From Pseudomonadota bacterium (GTDB lineage: Bacteria > Pseudomonadota > Alphaproteobacteria > Acetobacterales > Acetobacteraceae), in NCBI GenBank assembly GCA_021808205.1, contig JAKBCD010000039.1, positions 1 through 8,377 on the forward strand: a stretch of DNA of 8,377 nt. Reading direction: 5' to 3'. The position numbers were made by a program, and so were the translations under genes. Numbering within the stretch: the stretch's first letter is position 1; each line of letters opens with the position of its first letter. The notes beneath the pieces were generated by a model. It saw nothing but the letters and a program-made list of their open reading frames with translations, searched no databases and was not told the origin of the DNA. Shown here piece by piece: positions 1-7,375 of this stretch.

Positions 1-586
1 GCCGGACCAGCGAGAACCCGTTGGAATGCACGCCCGAGGAGGGCAGCGCCAAAATCGCGTCGCCGGGCCGCACATTGGCGGGCAACAGGGCGTTGCGCTC
101 CGCCGCCCCCACTGAGAATCCGGCGAGGTCGTAATCGCCATGGGCATACATGCCGGGCATTTCGGCGGTTTCGCCGCCCACCAGGGCGCAGCCGGCCTGT
201 TTGCAACCTTCGGCGATGCCGGCGATGACCCGCCTGGCGGCCTCCACATCCAGAGCGCCGGTGGCAAAATAATCCAGGAAGAACAGCGGAGCAGCGCCCT
301 GCACCACCAGGTCGTTGACGCACATCGCCACCAGGTCGATGCCAACGAAATCGTGAATCCCGGTCTCAATGGCGATTTTCAGCTTGGTGCCAACGCCATC
401 CGTGGTGGAAACCAGCACCGGGTCGTTAAACCCCGCCGCCTTCAAATCGAACAATGCGCCGAAACCGCCCAGCCCGCCCATCACCCCGGCGCGGGTTGTG
501 GCCTTGGCCAGAGGCTTTATGGCTTCCACCAGCGCATCGCCAGCTTCGATATCAACCCCGGCATCCCGGTACGTCACGCTAGTCAT
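1..586 (-). CDS. purM: Phosphoribosylformylglycinamidine cyclo-ligase (AIR synthetase), N-terminal part, cut by window edge
   Basis: PurM converts formylglycinamidine ribonucleotide (FGAM) and ATP to aminoimidazole ribonucleotide (AIR) in cytosolic de novo purine synthesis. About 195 codons are visible, read right to left from ATG at 586-584; the rest lies beyond the left edge (family length is about 350). Visible family signatures are the glycine-rich [10 protein letters not shown] (residues 34-43), [13 protein letters not shown] (60-72), the NDL of [11 protein letters not shown] (88-98), [12 protein letters not shown] (136-147) and, close to the edge, the [15 protein letters not shown] block. 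The start is supported by GGAGG six bases upstream. The reading frame is uninterrupted. purN often follows purM but cannot be seen here. The gene is divergent from the permease gene, and their shared spacer must hold both promoters. Identification is secure. Confidence 0.97.
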   Translation of the reverse strand, partial: MTSVTYRDAGVDIEAGDALVEAIKPLAKATTRAGVMGGLGGFGALFDLKAAGFNDPVLVSTTDGVGTKLKIAIETGIHDFVGIDLVAMCVNDLVVQGAAPLFFLDYFATGALDVEAARRVIAGIAEGCKQAGCALVGGETAEMPGMYAHGDYDLAGFSVGAAERNALLPANVRPGDAILALPSSGVHSNGFSLVR

Positions 587-698
587 GTCAGCCTCCGATG
601 CGCTAAGCCAGCGCCATGGCTCTACTTAATAATTCCGGCGAAATCCCGCCGCCTTTCAACACAGGCGGCGAGGCCGCGCAATCTACCAGGGTGTCTTG
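587..698. promoter_or_regulatory. Divergent purM / permease spacer with GC-rich hairpin
   Basis: This 112-base spacer separates the two divergent genes. It contains a perfect 8-bp inverted repeat, CGCCGCCT (647-654) and AGGCGGCG (663-670), with an 8-base loop TTCAACAC. A smaller 5-bp hairpin lies at 600-614 (GCGCT/AGCGC), inside the probable purM leader. On the minus strand the loop of the larger repeat supplies TTGAAA (659-654), a possible -35, and an AT-rich stretch follows at about 624-635. The distance to the best -10 candidates is 18-22 bases, so this promoter is only tentative. No U-tract follows either arm, so it is not an intrinsic terminator. I found no convincing promoter for the plus-strand permease gene. 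Confidence 0.4.
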
Positions 699-1799
699 GT
701 GAACGAAAACAAGGCCGATATGCGCCAGCATTTGCGGGTGCAGTGGCAGCGCTTGGCCCTACTGCTGGCGGTGCTGCTGGCGCTGTGGCTTTGCTTCCGG
801 CTGTTTTCCTCCATTCTGTTGCCGTTTGTGGTGGCCGCTGGTCTGGCCTATTTCCTGGACCCAATGGTGATGCGGATGGAGCGTGCGGGCATACGCCGCA
901 CCTTTGGGACGCTGTTGGTGCTGCTGGCCTTCGGCGTGGCGTTGATCCTGTTCGTGTTGCTGCTCTATCCGGTCATCGCCGCTCAGGCCGCCGCCTTCAT
1001 CACCAATCTGCCGACCTATATCCAGACCGTGCAGGCGGATTTCGCCAAGATGATGCAAGATCTCCAGCACCGCCTGCCCTACAGCTTGCGGATCAAGTTG
1101 CAGGACTTCGCCTCCACCCAGGCGAACACACTGGTTTCCTATGCGGGCAAGGCGGCCGGCAATATCATCGGCAGCGGCTTTGCGGTGGTAAACGTACTGA
1201 CGCTGCTGGTGGTAACGCCCATCGTGACCTTCTATTTCCTGCGGGACTGGCCCGGCATCATCCAACATGTGGATAACTGGCTGCCCCGCCCGTATGAGGG
1301 GCTGATCCGCGCCCAGGCGCTGGAGGTTAACAAGATCCTCTCCGCCTGGATCCGTGGCCAGGCGATCTGCTGCCTGGCCCTGGCGGCGATTTACGCTACT
1401 GGGCTCACCATTATCGGGCTGGATCTGGGGCTGATCGTTGGGCTTGCCGCCGGGTTGCTGTCTTTTATCCCGTATGTCGGCACAGTGCTGGGTGGCATCA
1501 CCGCCATTTTGCTCTCACTCAGCCAGCATTCGGGTTGGGACGGCATCATCGCGGTGCTGGTGGTGTTTGCTATTGGCCAGGGGTTGAACGATTACGTTAT
1601 TCAGCCACGCTTCCTGGGCGACCGGGTGGGGCTCTCAGCAGTATGGGTCATCTTCGCGCTGTTCGCGGGTGGGGCGGCGTTCGGGTTTCTCGGCATCATG
1701 CTGGCCGTACCGGTTACAGCGACGCTGGGGGTTATCGCTCGGTTCTGGTTACGGCGTTACCTACAATCCCCGCTTTATCTGGACGCCCCCCCCGGATGA
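699..1799 (+). CDS. AI-2E / PerM-family membrane permease
   Basis: This is a polytopic inner-membrane protein of the AI-2E transporter (PerM/UPF0118) family, 366 aa from GTG 699. Hydrophobic segments lie at roughly residues 18-52 (two close helices), 66-92, 150-180 and several from 210 to 350. The region from about 95 to 150 is more polar, as in the family. Characteristic late motifs are NDYVIQPRFLGDRVGLS (297-313) and the FLGIMLAVPV block. The start is uncertain: TTG 696, GTG 699 and ATG 720 share the frame. AGGG at 688-691 suits GTG 699, and AAGG at 711-714 suits ATG 720. Members are variously described as autoinducer-2 exporters, peptide-export factors or Na+/H+ antiporters, so the substrate here is unknown. 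The gene ends in an ATGA overlap with hdaA, immediately after a run of eight C. Confidence 0.9.
   Translation: MNENKADMRQHLRVQWQRLALLLAVLLALWLCFRLFSSILLPFVVAAGLAYFLDPMVMRMERAGIRRTFGTLLVLLAFGVALILFVLLLYPVIAAQAAAFITNLPTYIQTVQADFAKMMQDLQHRLPYSLRIKLQDFASTQANTLVSYAGKAAGNIIGSGFAVVNVLTLLVVTPIVTFYFLRDWPGIIQHVDNWLPRPYEGLIRAQALEVNKILSAWIRGQAICCLALAAIYATGLTIIGLDLGLIVGLAAGLLSFIPYVGTVLGGITAILLSLSQHSGWDGIIAVLVVFAIGQGLNDYVIQPRFLGDRVGLSAVWVIFALFAGGAAFGFLGIMLAVPVTATLGVIARFWLRRYLQSPLYLDAPPG
1786..1793 (+). repeat. C8 homopolymer at the permease/hdaA junction
   Basis: Eight consecutive C fall in the last codons of the permease gene (Ala-Pro-Pro-Gly-stop), three bases before the hdaA ATG. In the permease frame they contain a heptamer of the slippery form X XXY YYZ (1787-1793, all C). 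The hdaA frame is open far upstream of its ATG, so a -1 shift or one extra C would read through into hdaA in frame. Confidence 0.6.
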
Positions 1800-2455
1800 A
1801 ACAGTTCGCCTTGCCCTTCGCGGAGCTGGCCGAACCTTTTACCGTGGAAGATTTCTGCCCGGCACCTTCCAACGCCGCGGCACGAGACTGGCTGGAACGG
1901 CCCGACGCCTGGAGCAATGCCCGGCTGGTGCTGTGGGGCGAGGCGGGCTGCGGCAAAACCCACCTGTTGCATCTGTGGGCACAGACGCGGCAGGCACAAA
2001 TTTTCGACGGGCCGGGGCTGCACGGGGTTATTCGCCCCATCGGCCCGGTGGCGGTGGATGACGCTGACCTTGCCCCGGAGCCCGCCGCCCTGCTGCACCT
2101 GCTGAACGCTGCCGCCGAGGAAGGCTTTCCCGTGCTGCTCGCCACCCGCCAGCCGCCCGCGCGAATGGGCTATAAGCTCGCGGACCTCACCAGCCGGTTG
2201 CGGGCCTCCGCCAGCGTTGAGATCCGCCCGCCCGAGGATGAGCTGCTGGAGGCGCTGCTGACCAGGCTTGCCGCTTCACGCCAGCTCAGCCTGCCGATTC
2301 ATGTGCGCAACCTGCTGCTGCTGCACTTGCCTCGCGCCCCCGGCTTCTACCGCGAGGCCGTGGCCCGGCTGGACCGGCTGGCCATGGACCATGGCGCGCG
2401 CATCACCCGCCCCATGGCCGCCGCAATGCTGGCGGAAATGCTCGCCGAGGCGTAG
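1796..2455 (+). CDS. hdaA: HdaA/Hda-type regulatory inactivator of DnaA
   Basis: A 219-aa AAA+ protein equivalent to DnaA domain III alone, with no DNA-binding domain IV. In the family, Hda/HdaA binds the DNA-loaded beta clamp and stimulates ATP hydrolysis on DnaA, preventing re-initiation. Visible features are a clamp-binding-like QFALPF at residues 3-8, Walker A GEAGCGKT (48-55), Walker B VAVDDAD (85-91), a sensor I-like LLATRQ (114-119) and the box VII-like DLTSRLRA (130-137) carrying candidate arginine-finger residues. Length is normal for alphaproteobacterial HdaA. The ATG at 1796 overlaps the permease stop as ATGA and has no obvious Shine-Dalgarno, so expression probably depends on translational coupling. 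The same frame is open further upstream, but that part is a shadow of the permease gene. It could be annotated simply as a DnaA-like ATPase; the missing domain IV and the clamp motif favour HdaA. Confidence 0.93.
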   Translation: MKQFALPFAELAEPFTVEDFCPAPSNAAARDWLERPDAWSNARLVLWGEAGCGKTHLLHLWAQTRQAQIFDGPGLHGVIRPIGPVAVDDADLAPEPAALLHLLNAAAEEGFPVLLATRQPPARMGYKLADLTSRLRASASVEIRPPEDELLEALLTRLAASRQLSLPIHVRNLLLLHLPRAPGFYREAVARLDRLAMDHGARITRPMAAAMLAEMLAEA

Positions 2456-2458
2456 GCT

Positions 2459-2478
2459 GGGTTATCTAAATATCACCC
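2459..2478. promoter_or_regulatory. Imperfect palindrome, possible operator before ppk1
   Basis: A 20-base imperfect dyad starts three bases after the hdaA stop. GGGT (2459-2462) and ACCC (2475-2478) form the arms, with matching AT pairs one mismatch further in. It is AT-rich in the middle, unlike the surrounding DNA. It lies just upstream of, or over, the -35 position expected for the -10-like box at 2499. No T-run follows, so an intrinsic terminator is unlikely. No regulator can be assigned. Confidence 0.3.
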
Positions 2479-2498
2479 GCTACAGATGAAGGCATCGT

Positions 2499-2504
2499 TA
2501 TAGT
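2499..2504 (+). promoter_or_regulatory. Candidate -10 element for ppk1
   Basis: TATAGT resembles a sigma-70 -10 hexamer and ends six bases before the ppk1 ATG at 2511. A start about seven bases downstream would fall on or beside the ATG and give a leaderless message. That would fit the lack of a clear Shine-Dalgarno. No good -35 hexamer is seen 16-18 bases upstream, so support is weak. Confidence 0.25.
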
Positions 2505-2510
2505 CTGGCC

Positions 2511-4694
2511 ATGGACGAGCAAATCCAACTGCACCCCGAAAAAACCGCACCCGAAGGGCAGATCGGCCTGGATGATCCCGCGCGCTTCATCAACCGTGAA
2601 CTCTCCTGGCTGGATTTCAATTTCCGTGTGGTGGGCGAGGCCCGCAACCCCCGCCACCCGCTGCTGGAGCGCTTGCGCTTTGTTTCCATCAGCGCCTCCA
2701 ACCTCGATGAATTCTATTCCGTGCGCGTGGCCGGGTTGATCGGCCAGGCGCGGGCGGGGGTTCTGGAGCATTCCGCCGACGGTCTGACCCCGGCGCAGCA
2801 GCTGAACGCCATCAACGCCCGCGCCCGTGAGCTGATCGCCTCCCAGCAATCAGCGTTTGACAACGTGCGCGCGCTGCTCGCCGAGGCCGGGCTGGTGGTG
2901 CTCTCCGCCGCCGAGCTGACCACGGACGATGCCACCTTCCTCGATTCCTTCTTCATGGAGCGGGTGTTTCCGGTGCTTACCCCGCTGGCGGTAGACCCGG
3001 CACACCCCTTTCCGTTCATCCCCAATATGGGGCTGGTAATGGCGCTCACCCTGGCGCGCGAAGACGACCGTAACGGCTATATGTCCGCACTGATCCCGCT
3101 GCCCAGCCAGATCAAGCGCTTTATCCGGCTGCCCGCGTCCGAAGGGCCGATCCGCTTCATCATGCTCGAAGAGCTGGTGGCGATGAATATGAGCCGGCTT
3201 TTCCCCGGTTTCTCGGTGGAAGGCTCCGGGCTGTTCCGGATCATCCGCGATACCGACGTGGAATTCGAGGAAGAGGCCGAGGATCTTGTCCGCTCCTACG
3301 AAACCGCGCTGAAGCGCCGCCGCCGCGGGGTGGCCATCCAGATCACCATCCAGGCCGACATGCCGGCGGATCTTCGCGAGCTGGTGATCGACGCGGTGGA
3401 AGCCCCCGCGGACGAGGTCTATCTGGAATCCGGCATTATCGGCCTGGTGGATGTGCAGCAACTGATCGTCGATGACCGCCCGGATTTGCTTTTTTCGCCG
3501 TACACGCCGCGCTTTCCCGAGCGCATCCGGGATTTCGCGGGGGATTGTTTTGCCGCCATCCGGGCCAAGGATATTCTGGTGCATCACCCCTTCGAGAGTT
3601 TCGATGTGGTGGTGCAGTTCCTCCGTCAGGCGGCGATAGACCCGGCGGTGGTGGCGATCAAACAAACGCTCTACCGCACCAGCCGTGACTCACCCATTGT
3701 GAAGGCGCTGATTGAGGCGGCGGAAGCGGGCAAATCTGTCACCGCCATGGTGGAGCTGAAGGCGCGGTTTGACGAGGAGGCGAATATCCGCCTCTCCCGC
3801 GCGCTGGAGGCGGCGGGCGTGCAAGTGGTGTTTGGCTTCGTGGGGCTTAAGACCCATGCCAAGCTCTCCTACGTGGTGCGGCGCGAAGGCGGCGGCTTGC
3901 GAGCCTACGCGCATTTTGGCACCGGCAATTACCACCCGATCACCGCGCGGATTTATACCGACCTCTCCTTCTTCACCTGCGACGCGGCGCTGACCCGCGA
4001 TGCGGCGCGGCTGTTCAACTACATGACCGGCTACGCCCGGCCCGAGACAATGGAACAGCTTGCCTTCTCACCCCTGACTACCCGCAAGACCATCGACACG
4101 CTGATTGACACCGAGATTGCCAATGCCAGGGCAGGCCAGCCCGCCGGCATCTGGCTGAAAATGAACTCGCTGGTGGATGCGAAGCTGATCGACCACCTCT
4201 ACGAGGCCTCTCGATCGGGGGTGGCGATCAATATCGTGGTGCGCGGCATATGCTGCCTGCGCCCCGGCGTGCCTGGCCTTTCCGAGACGATAAAAGTGAA
4301 ATCCATCGTCGGGCGGTTTCTGGAACATGCGCGCATCTGCGTGTTCGCCGATGGTCACCCTTTGCCATCACGCCAGAACAAGGTGTTCATCTCCAGCGCC
4401 GACTGGATGGAGCGCAACATGGATTTCCGGGTGGAGACCTTTGTGCCTATCCATAACCCGACCGTGCATGCGCAGATTCTTGACCAGATCATGGTGGTGA
4501 ATTTGCGGGACGATGCGCAGAGCTCCACACTAGGCCGGGATGGCGCCTGGACGCGGGTGATACCCGGCGACCCCGCTGCCTCGGCGCATGAGTATTTCAT
4601 GACCAACCCATCGCTCTCCGGCCGGGGCTCGGCCCTGCATGGCGGGCTGGCGGCGGAGCGGGCCAGGCCGAAATACAAGCGCCGGGTGGATTGA
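2511..4694 (+). CDS. ppk1: Polyphosphate kinase PPK1
   Basis: PPK1 polymerises the ATP gamma-phosphate into inorganic polyphosphate, reversibly, and is often membrane-associated. This protein is 727 aa, against 688 for E. coli Ppk; part of the excess is an N-terminal leader of about 24 residues. Recognisable blocks are [16 protein letters not shown] (25-40) and [14 protein letters not shown] (63-76) of the N domain, the TLYRTS and ELKARFDEE blocks with conserved arginines, [12 protein letters not shown] around His449, and [10 protein letters not shown] around His606. The 157-residue spacing of these histidines equals that of the E. coli catalytic pair (His435/His592), so the enzyme should be active. 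Residues [15 protein letters not shown] follow near the C-terminus. It lies 55 bases after hdaA. No exopolyphosphatase gene follows, although ppx is a frequent partner; a tRNA gene comes next. Confidence 0.98.
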   Translation: MDEQIQLHPEKTAPEGQIGLDDPARFINRELSWLDFNFRVVGEARNPRHPLLERLRFVSISASNLDEFYSVRVAGLIGQARAGVLEHSADGLTPAQQLNAINARARELIASQQSAFDNVRALLAEAGLVVLSAAELTTDDATFLDSFFMERVFPVLTPLAVDPAHPFPFIPNMGLVMALTLAREDDRNGYMSALIPLPSQIKRFIRLPASEGPIRFIMLEELVAMNMSRLFPGFSVEGSGLFRIIRDTDVEFEEEAEDLVRSYETALKRRRRGVAIQITIQADMPADLRELVIDAVEAPADEVYLESGIIGLVDVQQLIVDDRPDLLFSPYTPRFPERIRDFAGDCFAAIRAKDILVHHPFESFDVVVQFLRQAAIDPAVVAIKQTLYRTSRDSPIVKALIEAAEAGKSVTAMVELKARFDEEANIRLSRALEAAGVQVVFGFVGLKTHAKLSYVVRREGGGLRAYAHFGTGNYHPITARIYTDLSFFTCDAALTRDAARLFNYMTGYARPETMEQLAFSPLTTRKTIDTLIDTEIANARAGQPAGIWLKMNSLVDAKLIDHLYEASRSGVAINIVVRGICCLRPGVPGLSETIKVKSIVGRFLEHARICVFADGHPLPSRQNKVFISSADWMERNMDFRVETFVPIHNPTVHAQILDQIMVVNLRDDAQSSTLGRDGAWTRVIPGDPAASAHEYFMTNPSLSGRGSALHGGLAAERARPKYKRRVD

Positions 4695-4700
4695 GGCGGG

Positions 4701-4754
4701 GGGCCGAGCAGGCTGGATTTTCTTCCAGCGCTATGCCATACGCCGCCTCGGCCC
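4701..4754 (+). repeat. Nested inverted repeats between ppk1 and tRNA-Thr
   Basis: An outer 8-bp perfect repeat, GGGCCGAG (4701-4708) and CTCGGCCC (4747-4754), encloses an inner 6-bp hairpin, GCTGGA (4712-4717) and TCCAGC (4724-4729), with loop TTTTCT. The structure begins seven bases after the ppk1 stop and ends 11 bases before the tRNA. There is no U-tract after either stem, so it is not a standard intrinsic terminator. It could protect the ppk1 mRNA end or guide separation of ppk1 and tRNA transcripts. No convincing tRNA promoter was found in this spacer. Confidence 0.4.
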
Positions 4755-4765
4755 GAAAATGCCAA

Positions 4766-4841
<76 letters not shown>

Positions 4842-4966
4842 GGATTTAATCAAAAATGGCAATCTGCGAACCCGCTGAAGCTTCGCAAGCGCGCCATGCT
4901 TTGACTCTGAACGTCTCTCTCTTTTCGGCAACCCCGCGGAATCGGCGGCGCTGGAGAATTTTTATT
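4842..4966. other. Convergent spacer between tRNA-Thr and nrdJ
   Basis: This 125-base spacer receives transcription from both sides. I see only weak 4-5 bp inverted repeats (for example around the palindromic GAAGCTTC near 4877-4884) and a pyrimidine-rich run near 4914-4925. No intrinsic terminator with stem and U-tract is visible for either strand. The AAAAATTCTCC just beyond the nrdJ stop is not preceded by a stem. Termination may be factor-dependent. No gene is supported here. Confidence 0.5.
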
Positions 4967-7264
4967 TCACCCGCATTTCGACCAGCCGCAATGCAGGCAG
5001 CTCAGGCATCCGGCCTCGCGCACCAGGCCTGGCTGGCTGCATTTGGGACACAGGCTCCCCAAAGCCGAGGCGCCAAGCTGGCGTTTTTTGTCCTGGATCG
5101 GCAGCCGGTCGTCATCCATCACCAGAAACCCGGTCTCGATCATGTGCTTTTCGATCACATCACCAATCGCCGCCACTAACGAGGGCACATACCGCCCCTG
5201 GGACCATTGCCCGCCCCGCGGATCGAAAACCTGCTTCAGTTCCTCAGCCACGAAGGCCACCTCGCCGCCACGCCGGAACACCGCCGAGATCATCCGCGTG
5301 AGAGCCACCACCCAGGCGTAATGCTCGAGATTTTTTGAATTCACGAAAACCTCGAAGGGGCGGCGCACGCCATCCTGCTCGATATCGTTAATCGTCACAT
5401 ACATCGCATGTTCGCTATCGGGCCAGCGCAGCTTATAGGTCGCCCCCACCAGCCTGTCGGCGCGCACCAGCAAATCGGGGCCATATTCATCGGCGCGTTT
5501 GGGTGCAAGCTGTTTTTCTCCGGCGGGTGGCTTCACCTCCAGCACCGAACCCGTAACGTCATTTGGCCGGTATGTGGTACAGCCCTTGCAGCCGCTGCGG
5601 TAAGCGTCGAGATACACTTCCTGAAACGCCTCAAAACCAATATCCTCTGGCACGTTCACGGTTTTTGAAATCGCGCTGTCCACATGACGCTGCACGGCGG
5701 CCTGCATACGCACATGCTCAGCCGGATTCAAATCCTGTGCGGTTACGAAATATTCCGGCAGCGCCACGCCATCGCCAAATTTCGCGCGCCACAGCCGCAG
5801 CGCGTAATCGGTCACTTCTTCTTCGTGCCTTGTACCGTCGCGCTGCAGAACCTTGCGCGTATAAGCCAGCGCGAAAACCGGCTCCACGCCGGAGGAAACA
5901 TTATCCGCCACCAGCGAAATCGTGCCCGTTGGCGCGATGGAGGTGAGCAGCGCGTTGCGGATGCCGTGCTGGTTGATCGCGTCGCGCACATCCTCATCCA
6001 GCGCACGCACTGTCTCTCCCGCCAGATAATTGGCACGGTCGAAAAGTGGAAATGCACCCTTCTCCGCAGCAAGTTTCGCCGAGGCAAGATAGGCCGCGCG
6101 CTCAACCTGGCGAGCCCATTTTTGTGCCTGCGCCGCCGCCTCAACCGAGCCATAACGCAGCCCGCACATCATCAGCGCATCCGCAAGGCCGGTCATGCCA
6201 AGGCCGATCCTCCGTTTGGCGTCTGCCTCTTTGCGTTGCTGCTCCAGCGGAAAACCGGAAGCGTCGATGGTGTTGTCCATCATGCGGATGGCGGTGGCGA
6301 CAAGGTCTGTCAGTTCAGTTTCGTCAATATGCGCGCCGCCCTCGAAGGGTTCGCGCACCAGCTTGGCGAGGTTGATGGAACCAAGCAGGCATGCGCCGTA
6401 AGGCGGCAACGGCTGCTCGCCGCACGGGTTGGTGGCATGAATCGTTTCGCAATAGTATAAATTATTCCGCGCGTTAATCCGGTCGATGAAAATCACGCCC
6501 GGCTCAGCGTATTCATAGGTTGCGCGCGTGATCTTGTCCCACAACTCGCGGGCACGTAAGCTGCGATAAACTTGGCCGTTGAACTTCAAGTCCCAGGCGG
6601 TATCCAGCTCCACCGCCTTCATGAAATCATCTGTCACCAGCACGGAGAGATTAAAATTCCGCAGGCGCCCAGGCTCGCGCTTGGCGGCGATGAAATCCTC
6701 AATATCCGGGTGGTCGCAGCGCATCGTTGCCATCATCGCCCCGCGCCTCGCCCCGGCAGACATAATGGTGCGGCACATCGAATCCCACACATCCATGAAT
6801 GAGAGCGGGCCGGAGGCATCCGCTCCCACGCCGCGCACCGGCGCACCCTTAGGCCGCAGCGATGAGAAATCGTACCCAATGCCCCCACCCTGCTGCATGG
6901 TGAGTGCCGCCTCGCGCAGATGTGCAAAAATCTGGCCGAGATCGTCCTCGATATTGCCCATCACGAAGCAATTGAACAGCGTCACCCGCCGCGCGGTGCC
7001 AGCACCGGAGAGAATACGCCCGGCGGGAATGAACCTGAAATTCTCCAGCGCCTTGTAGAACAGCACGTCCCACTTGCCCGGCTCTTTCTCCACCTCGGCC
7101 AGCGCATGGGCCACGCGCCGCCACATATCCTCCACACTGCCGTCAATCGGCGCCCCCGCTTCGTCCTTCAACCGGTATTTCGCATCCCATATCTGCGCGG
7201 AGATCGGCGCCATCGTCTCCAGTATGGAGGGGTGGGGGGCGTGAAAATCCGCTTGAACGTCCAT
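4967..7264 (-). CDS. nrdJ: Vitamin B12-dependent (class II) ribonucleotide reductase
   Basis: This 765-aa enzyme reduces ribonucleotides to deoxyribonucleotides using adenosylcobalamin to generate the thiyl radical, so it needs neither oxygen nor a separate radical subunit. Visible features are Cys99 in TLFNCFV, GARRGAMMATM (171-181), the active-site loop NPCGE with radical Cys281, Asn279 and Glu283, and Cys292 in YGACLLGSINL. The spacing of Cys99, 281 and 292 matches the redox pair plus radical cysteine of class II enzymes. APTGTISLVADN lies at 444-455. A TSCPD-type domain spans about 603-710, and the C-terminal tail carries six cysteines (739, 742, 753, 756, 759, 764), probably zinc-binding and redox-active. 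The frame continues upstream to 7339, but ATG 7264 is chosen because GGAG lies eight bases before it. It follows cobS after 111 bases, suggesting linkage of cofactor supply and use. Confidence 0.97.
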   Translation of the reverse strand: MDVQADFHAPHPSILETMAPISAQIWDAKYRLKDEAGAPIDGSVEDMWRRVAHALAEVEKEPGKWDVLFYKALENFRFIPAGRILSGAGTARRVTLFNCFVMGNIEDDLGQIFAHLREAALTMQQGGGIGYDFSSLRPKGAPVRGVGADASGPLSFMDVWDSMCRTIMSAGARRGAMMATMRCDHPDIEDFIAAKREPGRLRNFNLSVLVTDDFMKAVELDTAWDLKFNGQVYRSLRARELWDKITRATYEYAEPGVIFIDRINARNNLYYCETIHATNPCGEQPLPPYGACLLGSINLAKLVREPFEGGAHIDETELTDLVATAIRMMDNTIDASGFPLEQQRKEADAKRRIGLGMTGLADALMMCGLRYGSVEAAAQAQKWARQVERAAYLASAKLAAEKGAFPLFDRANYLAGETVRALDEDVRDAINQHGIRNALLTSIAPTGTISLVADNVSSGVEPVFALAYTRKVLQRDGTRHEEEVTDYALRLWRAKFGDGVALPEYFVTAQDLNPAEHVRMQAAVQRHVDSAISKTVNVPEDIGFEAFQEVYLDAYRSGCKGCTTYRPNDVTGSVLEVKPPAGEKQLAPKRADEYGPDLLVRADRLVGATYKLRWPDSEHAMYVTINDIEQDGVRRPFEVFVNSKNLEHYAWVVALTRMISAVFRRGGEVAFVAEELKQVFDPRGGQWSQGRYVPSLVAAIGDVIEKHMIETGFLVMDDDRLPIQDKKRQLGASALGSLCPKCSQPGLVREAGCLSCLHCGWSKCG

Positions 7265-7375
7265 ATGGTCATCTCCGGTCTGCGGCCAGCCGCCGGGGCG
7301 GAGACTCGGGCCGGTGGAAAACATACCAAGCCCCGGCACACACCGCCACCGGAGATTCGACCCGCCCCCTGGAGC
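7265..7375 (-). promoter_or_regulatory. Structured leader of nrdJ with SD-sequestering repeats
   Basis: The cobS-nrdJ spacer, read on the minus strand, holds nested inverted repeats. The outer 9-bp pair is ATCTCCGGT (7356-7348) with ACCGGAGAT (7279-7271); the latter contains the nrdJ Shine-Dalgarno GGAG (7276-7273). A 4-bp step GCGG/CCGC (7346-7343 with 7285-7282) and an inner 8-bp pair GCCGGGGC (7337-7330) with GCCCCGGC (7299-7292) continue the stem. A competing helix pairs CCGGTGG (7352-7346) with CCACCGG (7317-7311), which would free the Shine-Dalgarno; a second TCTCC (7304-7300) could also pair with it. This resembles a translational switch. I do not see the conserved core of a cobalamin riboswitch or an NrdR box. 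Function is inference. Confidence 0.45.

Noticed and set aside
140..1276. Long plus-strand open frame (378 codons) across the purM/permease boundary
   Set aside because: It runs antisense to purM and out of frame with the permease gene; both have clear family motifs, and the frame's product shows none.
1535..1795. Upstream extension of the hdaA frame inside the permease gene
   Set aside because: The protein before Met at 1796 is low-complexity and resembles no family; the ATGA overlap start gives a normal HdaA. The open frame matters only for the slip hypothesis.
2462..2470. DnaA-box-like TTATCTAAA next to hdaA
   Set aside because: Only 7 of 9 positions match the classical box and it is alone; such matches occur by chance.
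2850..3665. 271-codon minus-strand frame opposite ppk1
   Set aside because: Antisense shadow of a strongly conserved gene, rich in His/Gln/Gly as expected from GC-rich reverse frames.
4842..4966. Integration site or prophage remnant beyond tRNA-Thr
   Set aside because: No repeat of the tRNA 3' end, no integrase and no composition change; the next gene is a housekeeping reductase.
5684..6460. 258-codon plus-strand frame opposite nrdJ
   Set aside because: Antisense to the catalytic core of NrdJ, which is intact; no family resemblance.
7265..7339. 25-codon N-terminal extension of nrdJ
   Set aside because: No Shine-Dalgarno near 7339, and the extension would be encoded by the structured leader; ATG 7264 has GGAG at good spacing.
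7265..7375. Cobalamin riboswitch before nrdJ
   Set aside because: The stretch around the SD (AGACCGGAGA) partly resembles the B12-box consensus as I recall it, but the other conserved core blocks such as GCCACTG are not seen and the spacer is short for this class. A covariance-model search would decide.
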